Source: JACQKA01 sp964462785 (lineage in GTDB: Bacteria > Patescibacteriota > Minisyncoccia > Phycocordibacterales > UBA2100). Taken from it: a stretch of 26,630 nucleotides of DNA. Of the stretch, positions 14,780-19,672 are shown one piece after another (the stretch's first letter is position 1; the number at the start of each line of letters is the position of its first letter). The stretch covers positions 1-26,630 of the forward strand of contig CAYWZA010000014.1 of NCBI GenBank assembly GCA_964462785.1, written 5' to 3'. The position numbers were made by a program, and so were the translations under genes. The notes below the pieces were generated by a model. That model was given only the letters and a program-made list of their open reading frames with translations. It had not been told where the DNA came from and ran no database searches.

Positions 14780-15361
14780 ATGGCAACTACCGAAGAAATA
14801 AAAGCACTACGCGATGAGACGGGCGTTTCCGTTATGCAGTGCAAGAAAGCGCTCGAAGAAGCGGGTGGCGATGTTGAAAAGGCAAAAGTTATTCTGCGCA
14901 AGGCAAGCGCGGCGATTGCCGCAAAGAAAGCTGATCGCGCGCTCGGTGCGGGTGTGGCGGCTGCATATGTGCATGCAGGGGGTGCTGTCGTCGGAACGCT
15001 CGTGCTTGCCTGCGAATCAGATTTTGTCTCAAAGAATCCAGAGTTTTCAAAGCTTGCCTACGATATTGCGATGCATATCGCTGCGATGAATCCGCAATTC
15101 ATCCGTCGCGAAGACGTGAAAGACAGCGATATCATTGCTGCGAAATCAGTTTTTGAGGATGAAGCAAAGGACAAGCCGACGGAGATGCAAGCAAAAATCG
15201 TTGCAGGAAAACTTGATGCGTTTCTCGCTGAAAAGATTTTGCTCGATCAGCCTTTCGTCAGAGACGGCAGCAAGACAATCCGCCAGCTCATCGAAGAGGC
15301 GACGCAGAAATTCGGTGAAAAGATCGAGGTGACCCGATTCGAACGACTTTCAGTTCGCTAA
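14780..15361 (+). CDS. tsf: elongation factor Ts
   Basis: A 193-aa nucleotide exchange factor that recycles EF-Tu. The N-terminal UBA-like domain reads L-R-D-E-T-G-V-S-V-M-Q-C-K-K-A-L-E-E-A-G-G-D-V-E-K-A. The core motif A-C-E-S-D-F-V-S-K-N-P-E-F corresponds to the usual C-E-T-D-F-V-A-R-N. The end L-L-D-Q-P-F-V-R-D...G-E-K-I-E-V-T-R-F-E-R matches the C-terminal EF-Ts domain. It is much shorter than the E. coli protein (283 aa), with only one complete dimerisation subdomain, like other compact EF-Ts. A small membrane protein gene starts 4 nt after the stop. Confidence 0.95.
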   Translation: MATTEEIKALRDETGVSVMQCKKALEEAGGDVEKAKVILRKASAAIAAKKADRALGAGVAAAYVHAGGAVVGTLVLACESDFVSKNPEFSKLAYDIAMHIAAMNPQFIRREDVKDSDIIAAKSVFEDEAKDKPTEMQAKIVAGKLDAFLAEKILLDQPFVRDGSKTIRQLIEEATQKFGEKIEVTRFERLSVR

Positions 15362-15365
15362 AGAT

Positions 15366-15755
15366 ATGTTCACCGCAGCCATTACGGGCTTCATAACTTC
15401 GCTTGCGGGGCTCGTGATCCTTTTCAGCATAAAATACATCGAGCTGTCGCGACATCGTGTGTTTGCGCCCCGGCTGCGCGCTCGCGCCGATCGCTTTGCA
15501 AGAATGGCAAAGGCTGTGTTGCGCTTGCTCTTACTCCGCATCGAGCAGATGCCGTACGACGCGTTAGTCATCATGCGTGTTGGGGTGCATGCGGGTGCGG
15601 TACTTTTTGCGCGTGCCGCACGCGCGGCCGAGCATGGCGCACACAGCATTGCAGATCGCGTTTCGCACAAACATCGCTTCGAACGCAGCGAATCGCAATC
15701 GGCGTTTTTGAAAAGTGTCAGCGAGCACAAACAGTCGCTTGAATCGAAAAAGTAG
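15366..15755 (+). CDS. small membrane-anchored basic protein, unknown
   Basis: A 129-aa protein starting 4 nt after tsf, so probably translated from the tsf transcript. Residues 5-24 form one membrane helix (I-T-G-F-I-T-S-L-A-G-L-V-I-L-F-S-I). The remainder is strongly basic and helical, rich in Arg and Ala (R-A-R-A-D-R-F-A-R, A-R-A-A-R-A-A), and ends in a charged Ser/Lys tail; it should face the cytoplasm. No known domain is recognised. The promoter proposed for tRNA-Thr lies in its last codons. Confidence 0.72.
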   Translation: MFTAAITGFITSLAGLVILFSIKYIELSRHRVFAPRLRARADRFARMAKAVLRLLLLRIEQMPYDALVIMRVGVHAGAVLFARAARAAEHGAHSIADRVSHKHRFERSESQSAFLKSVSEHKQSLESKK

Positions 15756-15767
15756 ACGTGGCAGAAT
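15739..15767 (+). promoter_or_regulatory. promoter of tRNA-Thr
   Basis: TTGAAT (15739-15744), 17-nt spacer ending TGG, CAGAAT (15762-15767): an extended -10 promoter whose start would fall 4-5 nt before the mature tRNA. Confidence 0.45.
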
Positions 15768-15777
15768 AGCAATTATA

Positions 15778-15850
15778 GCCGCCTTAGCTCAGTTGGTAGA
15801 GCAACGCTTTTGTAAAGCGAAGGTCCCCAGTTCGAGTCTGGGAGGCGGCT
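15778..15850 (+). tRNA. tRNA-Thr (anticodon UGU)
   Basis: A complete 73-nt cloverleaf: acceptor GCCGCCT with AGGCGGC, D arm GCTC/GAGC, anticodon loop TTTGTAA with anticodon TGT, T arm CCCAG-TTCGAGT-CTGGG, discriminator T. The first base pair of the anticodon stem is an A-A mismatch; the other four pair. CCA is not encoded (CAT follows), so it must be added by the CCA-adding enzyme. The last 13 bases reappear as a reverse complement 19 nt downstream. Confidence 0.96.
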
Positions 15851-15882
15851 CATGAACGAAGTGAAATAGAGCCGCCTCCCAG
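15838..15882 (+). repeat. inverted copy of the tRNA-Thr 3' end
   Basis: The 13 bases ending the tRNA (15838-15850) are exactly complementary to 15870-15882, with a 19-nt loop. In a primary transcript this hairpin would compete with the T and acceptor stems. A rival hairpin CCTCCC-AGGCG-GGGAGG (15875-15891) uses the same downstream bases, so the two are mutually exclusive. Confidence 0.6.
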
Positions 15883-15900
15883 GCGGGGAGGGGGAGTGGA

Positions 15901-15927
15901 ATGAAAAGCAATTTAATTGCTTTTCAT
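15901..15927. repeat. 12-bp perfect hairpin
   Basis: ATGAAAAGCAAT and ATTGCTTTTCAT pair around TTA. It may be the end of the tRNA-Thr transcript; the strand ends in TTTTCAT rather than a clean U tract. Confidence 0.5.
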
Positions 15928-16145
15928 CCGATCCTGAGCGAAGCGAGGGAATTTCCGATGTGAGAGAAGCGAACAGGAAATAGGCAAGGAGTTTCCCGTG
16001 GAGGAAGGCAGCGAGTAAAACGAGCGTTGGAAAACCGTGGGTTTCCAAAGTGTCTGCGGTGGCGGCTCTGAGTGAATGCAGTGAACGAGGAGGCGCGCTT
16101 TACCCGCGCGACGGAGAACGCGCTTTCAAAAGTTCAAATGTCTGG

Positions 16146-16170
16146 TACAGTCCTACCCAGTTCACAGGAG
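16146..16170 (+). promoter_or_regulatory. -10 TACAGT and Shine-Dalgarno AGGAG of the 16180 gene
   Basis: TACAGT (16146-16151) and AGGAG (16166-16170) lie in order before ATG 16180, the Shine-Dalgarno at 9 nt. This is a conventional leadered start and rejects the upstream ATGs at 16072 and 16138. Confidence 0.55.
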
Positions 16171-16179
16171 CAAGAGAAG

Positions 16180-16824
16180 ATGGAACAGAAAGAACCACAC
16201 GTGCGTCTTTCGGCGCGCAGCAACGACTCCGTCACTATCACGGGGTTTATTGATGACGAAGTGCACGGAATCGAGTCGATGATGCTGGGGCTCGACTGGG
16301 CGCGTATCGAAGGCGGTCGCATTCAAATACACGAAGGATATTTGCCTTTGCCTGATCCAATCGAGGACAAGGAGATGCTCCCGTTTTGGTCCCCGTATAA
16401 TCCCGGCAAGCATTCGTATCGAAACCGCCTCATCGCGCAACCGTTCTCTGAACATTCCTACCCATCGATAACCATCCAGCATCTGTGTGGCTACAATTAC
16501 ACGCCGGAAAACTATGCCAAGGAAGCTGAAAAGCTGACTGCATGGGGGTTTGTGCAAATGCGTTCCAAACGCGACGAGTCGGGGCATTATTTCGAATTGT
16601 GGTTTCTGAGCTCGTTGTTGTTCGCGCAAGGGGCGCTTGCAGATGCTATCAAGGACCTACAGCAGGAGGAAGAATCAGGGTTCGATTTTTTGCGCAGCAG
16701 ACTGAGCAAGACAAAGAAACCCCGCAGCAAGCTTGGCCGAGCTCTGCGCTTTCTGCAGCATAACGTGGAGTTCGGCACGCTCGACGTGTCCAGCCAGCGC
16801 ATGGCGATGGTCATCGACGATTAG
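16180..16824 (+). CDS. hypothetical protein, unknown
   Basis: A 214-aa soluble protein that I do not recognise. No signal peptide, membrane helix or catalytic motif is evident. The N-terminal half is mixed beta (V-R-L-S-A-R-S-N-D-S-V-T-I-T-G-F), the middle is aromatic and proline-rich (L-P-F-W-S-P-Y-N-P-G-K-H-S-Y-R-N-R), and the C-terminal third is helical and basic (R-S-R-L-S-K-T-K-K-P-R-S-K-L-G-R-A-L-R-F), which could bind nucleic acid. It lies next to a tRNA and a repeat-like island, a common place for acquired genes, but its codon use does not look different by eye. A strong terminator follows. Confidence 0.65.
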   Translation: MEQKEPHVRLSARSNDSVTITGFIDDEVHGIESMMLGLDWARIEGGRIQIHEGYLPLPDPIEDKEMLPFWSPYNPGKHSYRNRLIAQPFSEHSYPSITIQHLCGYNYTPENYAKEAEKLTAWGFVQMRSKRDESGHYFELWFLSSLLFAQGALADAIKDLQQEEESGFDFLRSRLSKTKKPRSKLGRALRFLQHNVEFGTLDVSSQRMAMVIDD

Positions 16825-16840
16825 CTTATACGCAGTGCAT

Positions 16841-16870
16841 AAAAAGCCGCAGAAATTCTGCGGCTTTTTT
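16841..16870. terminator. bidirectional Rho-independent terminator
   Basis: AAAAAGCCGCAG pairs with CTGCGGCTTTTT around a short A/T loop and is followed by a further T. The A run on the left gives the opposite strand a U tract, so it serves both the 16180 gene and the convergent thioredoxin-like gene. Confidence 0.92.
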
Positions 16871-16904
16871 CTATTGCGCTAGCTTGCGCTGAGGTGAACA
16901 CCCT

Positions 16905-17597
16905 TTATCGATTTTTCGTGCTCGTAGCGGCAAGGGATTCTATTTGGGGGATGCGCTTTTTCAGGTCTTCAACTGACTGAAAACCGTAGTATGCGCGTTC
17001 GTCGATGACGAGCGCGGGCAACTCTCCCGATAAATCATTTACGGTGAGCAGTGTCTTGAGTGCTGGGAGGTCGAGATGGTAATCAAAGGAGTAAATGCGC
17101 AGTTTTGGATATTGCTCGCGCAGTTCAGTGAGCACGTAGCCCTGCCGCTCACAGTCGGAGCAATCTTTTTCATTGGAGTAGAAATACAGTATGAAGACCG
17201 GCTCAAGCCCGCATTTCTGAGACACTTTCTTCATCAGCAGTAAATCCTTGATTTCAAGGAGTGTATATTGACGCTTGAGGCGCACCACCTCAGCGTTGTC
17301 AGCGCCGAGTTTATCCTCGGTATACGCAACGCGCTGCGCGACGTCGCTGAGCTCCTGCGAGAGCACGGAGTTTTCGCGAATATCGCGGCAAGAAAGCTCG
17401 GAAAGGAGTTCAAACTGTGTTTCAAGCGAAAGAATATCGGTCGCAATATTTTCTTGAATGGCGCGCACCTGCTCGAGACGGGCGTTATTAAGCACGGTGC
17501 TTACGACAAGCGCTGTGCCAAAAAGTGCGGCACTTATGAGAAATGCAATGACATAACGACGAGTATCAGGTGTCAGATTCATACTGGTTAGCGCCAT
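16905..17597 (-). CDS. membrane-tethered thioredoxin-like protein
   Basis: A 230-aa protein with one N-terminal membrane helix (about 14-34), a coiled-coil stalk (about 38-125, with a lone Cys70) and a C-terminal thioredoxin-like domain. The domain has the expected strand F-I-L-Y-F-Y-S, the redox motif C146-S-D-C149 and a cis-proline region G-E-L-P-A-L-V-I-D (Pro194). It probably acts outside the membrane as a disulfide oxidase or reductase (inference). The gene overlaps the end of the glycosyltransferase gene by 10 nt if Met1 is used; a second ATG at 17582 would start just after its stop. Neither has a good Shine-Dalgarno, so coupling to the upstream gene is likely. Confidence 0.8.
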   Translation of the reverse strand: MALTSMNLTPDTRRYVIAFLISAALFGTALVVSTVLNNARLEQVRAIQENIATDILSLETQFELLSELSCRDIRENSVLSQELSDVAQRVAYTEDKLGADNAEVVRLKRQYTLLEIKDLLLMKKVSQKCGLEPVFILYFYSNEKDCSDCERQGYVLTELREQYPKLRIYSFDYHLDLPALKTLLTVNDLSGELPALVIDERAYYGFQSVEDLKKRIPQIESLAATSTKNR

Positions 17598-18820
17598 GGC
17601 GCTTGCGCACGCACGCTTGCGCGCGCAACAGCCGCAAAGAGCCAGAGCGGCGCAATGAAGCTATAGGTCATAAGATAGAGCGGGACTGACCATGGGCTAA
17701 GCTGAGTTTCTGAAAGACGTTTCCCGAGCCAGATGAGTGAGAGCGCAAAGCCGATAAGCATGTATGCAATAAGCGCAAGCGATGTGGTGTTTATGAAAAA
17801 TGGATCCAACGCAGGAATCGTCGGACTCAGCGAAACACCCACCGTATCTACCTTGATGAAATATGACCACATGCGATTGGTGAGATGGATGACCACCATT
17901 GATGTAAGGTATAACACCGTGCCGATTGAAATGAGAGCAGAGGGAAGTACGATGGTGCCCAGTGCACCGTATTTTTTCTTCCCAATCATGTGGCGGTAGT
18001 CCAGCGTGTTCATAAGGAAACCATACGTCCAACGGACGCGCTGCTTGTAGAGTGAGCGAAGGGTTTTCGGCGCAGTCGTGAAGACATGGGTTTGCGGACT
18101 GTTCACGATAGTGAGGCGCTGCTCCTGGAGGCGCATGGCGATTTCCATGTCCTCCGTGCCGTGCGCATGTTTCCAGCCGCCGATTTTTAATAAAACGTCT
18201 CGTTTAAATATTGAAAATGGACCGGGGGTGATAAACACGGCGTTTGCGCTTGCAAATGCACGTCGCACGAACACCGAAAGAGTATATTCTGCCTGCTGAA
18301 TGAGTTCAATGATTCGGCGCGGTTTATGCACAATGATTGCAGGTGTTACCGCGGCAGCGCTTGTCTCTATCAGGCAACGAATGGAATGCTTGAGCGCGTC
18401 GGGCGCGACAAATGAATCAGCATCGAGGCAGCCGATGTAGTCTGCATTCGTTTTGGTAAGCGCGAGATTCATCGCGCTGTGCTTGCCGCCATTTTGTTTG
18501 GTGAGGACGGTGATACGCGGGTCACTAGAAAATTCGCCAAGCACGTGCGCGGTGTTATCGGTCGAGCCGTCATTGACGGCGATGATTGAAAGTTTATGAG
18601 CAGGATACTTGAGAGCAAGCAGGGAGCGCAGCGTTCCAGCCACGGTACTTTCCTCATTGAAGCAGGGGACGACGATAGCTACGCTGGGGAATTCCGTAGG
18701 ATCGTTTGCACGGGCATTCGCTTGCATGCCACCGCGCTCCAAAAACACGAGCAGCAAAAAGACTTCGGCATAGAGGGCCAGAAAAAGTAGCGCGTGCGCC
18801 ACGATCAGGGATATGTCCAT
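17588..18820 (-). CDS. processive family 2 glycosyltransferase, membrane-bound
   Basis: A 410-aa inner-membrane enzyme of the BcsA/IcaA-like GT2 group, which polymerises sugars from nucleotide donors and passes the chain outward. One helix at 5-27, a cytoplasmic GT-A domain with V-V-P-C-F-N-E-E (50-57), V-N-D-G-S-T-D-N-T (82-90), D-A-D (133-135), the acceptor motif T-E-D (222-224) and Q-R-V-R-W (260-264, the Q-x-x-R-W signature), then about three more helices (286-311, 345-366, 379-400). The whole D, DxD, TED, QxxRW set is present, so it should be active. Product unknown; poly-N-acetylglucosamine, cellulose-like or other envelope glycan are options. Only the thioredoxin-like gene follows it. 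Confidence 0.9.
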   Translation of the reverse strand: MDISLIVAHALLFLALYAEVFLLLVFLERGGMQANARANDPTEFPSVAIVVPCFNEESTVAGTLRSLLALKYPAHKLSIIAVNDGSTDNTAHVLGEFSSDPRITVLTKQNGGKHSAMNLALTKTNADYIGCLDADSFVAPDALKHSIRCLIETSAAAVTPAIIVHKPRRIIELIQQAEYTLSVFVRRAFASANAVFITPGPFSIFKRDVLLKIGGWKHAHGTEDMEIAMRLQEQRLTIVNSPQTHVFTTAPKTLRSLYKQRVRWTYGFLMNTLDYRHMIGKKKYGALGTIVLPSALISIGTVLYLTSMVVIHLTNRMWSYFIKVDTVGVSLSPTIPALDPFFINTTSLALIAYMLIGFALSLIWLGKRLSETQLSPWSVPLYLMTYSFIAPLWLFAAVARASVRAQAPWR

Positions 18821-18831
18821 AAAACAGGTAT

Positions 18832-18859
18832 ATTATATCAGAAATTCAATAAAATGCAA
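18832..18859 (-). promoter_or_regulatory. promoter of the glycosyltransferase operon
   Basis: On the minus strand TTGCAT (plus 18859-18854), 16-nt spacer ending TGA, TATAAT (plus 18837-18832): a near-consensus extended -10 promoter. The ATG lies 11 nt beyond the -10, leaving a leader of about 5 nt. Confidence 0.75.
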
Positions 18860-18941
18860 TACCCACCGAGTTTGGTTCCGCGGGTCTCAAATATGCAGGA
18901 AATACGGCTCTTTTCAAGGTGAACCCCCCGAGTTCATGGGG

Positions 18942-18947
18942 TATACT
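18942..18947 (+). promoter_or_regulatory. -10 box TATACT of pheS, leaderless
   Basis: TATACT ends 6 nt before ATG 18954. No Shine-Dalgarno in GCATAG. Confidence 0.65.
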
Positions 18948-18953
18948 GCATAG

Positions 18954-19667
18954 ATGCAGTATATTCACCCGCTCACCGGAGCCATGCGCGAGATTGTCTT
19001 CATATTCAACGGCATGGGCTTTTCGGTTGCCGATGGTCCCGAGCTCGAGACAGAATGGTACAACTTCGACGCGCTCAATGTCCCCAAGGAGCACCCGTCG
19101 CGCGATATGCAGGACACATTCTGGATTTCCAATGACCGGCTGATGAGAACCCATACCTCACCGGTGCAGATTCGCTACATGGAAAAACATCAGCCGCCGA
19201 TTCGCGTTATCGTCCCAGGGAAAGTATATCGCAACGAGGCGACCGACATGACACACGAGGCGCAGTTTTACCAAGTGGAAGGGTTGGCCGTTGGGCCGGA
19301 TATTACGCTCGCGCATTTGAAAGGCACACTCACGACTTTCTTCGGAGCGTTCTTTGGTGCCAATGTCGAAGTGCGATTTCGCCCTAGTTTCTTTCCATTT
19401 ACCGAGCCGAGTGTTGAAGTCGATATGCGACTCACGGGCGCAGGTGTTTCAGAAAAGCTTCGCGACAGATGGATTGAAGTGATGGGTGCGGGCATGGTTC
19501 ATCCAAAAGTGCTCTCTAATGCCGGCATCGATCCTAAGCACAACCAGGGATTTGCGTTCGGCGGCGGAATCGAGCGTCTCTGCATGCTCAAATGGGGCAT
19601 CGACGATGTGCGCCTGTTCCACACCGGTGATCTGCGTATGGTGCAGCAGTTCGCGGCAACTGAATAA
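18954..19667 (+). CDS. pheS: phenylalanine-tRNA ligase alpha subunit, short form
   Basis: The catalytic class II alpha subunit, which with PheT charges tRNA-Phe. R-T-H-T-S-P-V-Q (65-72), motif 2 P-G-K-V-Y-R-N-E-A-T-D-M-T-H-E-A-Q-F-Y-Q-V-E-G (88-110) and motif 3 G-F-A-F-G-G-G-I-E-R-L-C-M-L-K-W-G-I-D-D-V-R (199-220) are intact. At 237 aa it lacks the roughly 100-residue N-terminal coiled coil that contacts tRNA in most bacterial enzymes. No in-frame extension is needed, because the ATG lies 6 nt behind a -10 box. pheT starts 5 nt after its stop. Confidence 0.95.
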   Translation: MQYIHPLTGAMREIVFIFNGMGFSVADGPELETEWYNFDALNVPKEHPSRDMQDTFWISNDRLMRTHTSPVQIRYMEKHQPPIRVIVPGKVYRNEATDMTHEAQFYQVEGLAVGPDITLAHLKGTLTTFFGAFFGANVEVRFRPSFFPFTEPSVEVDMRLTGAGVSEKLRDRWIEVMGAGMVHPKVLSNAGIDPKHNQGFAFGGGIERLCMLKWGIDDVRLFHTGDLRMVQQFAATE

Positions 19668-19672
19668 CTAGT

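Larger units (their letters stand above)
15851..16179. other. hairpin-rich noncoding island of 329 nt after tRNA-Thr
   Basis: No supported gene. Contents: the inverted tRNA copy, a 12-bp hairpin at 15901-15927, the motif GAGCGAAGCG near 15935 shared with the gap behind the transketolase genes, several related GAA-CGAAGTGAA / AGTGAACGAG strings, and at its right end the promoter and Shine-Dalgarno of the next gene. The open frame crossing it on the minus strand is an antisense-tRNA artefact. Confidence 0.6.

Noticed and set aside
15773..16048. 91-aa open frame on the minus strand ending in R-L-P-D-S-N-W-G-P
   Set aside because: Its C-terminal half is the antisense of tRNA-Thr, a well-known artefact; the rest covers the hairpin island and no promoter or SD precedes it.
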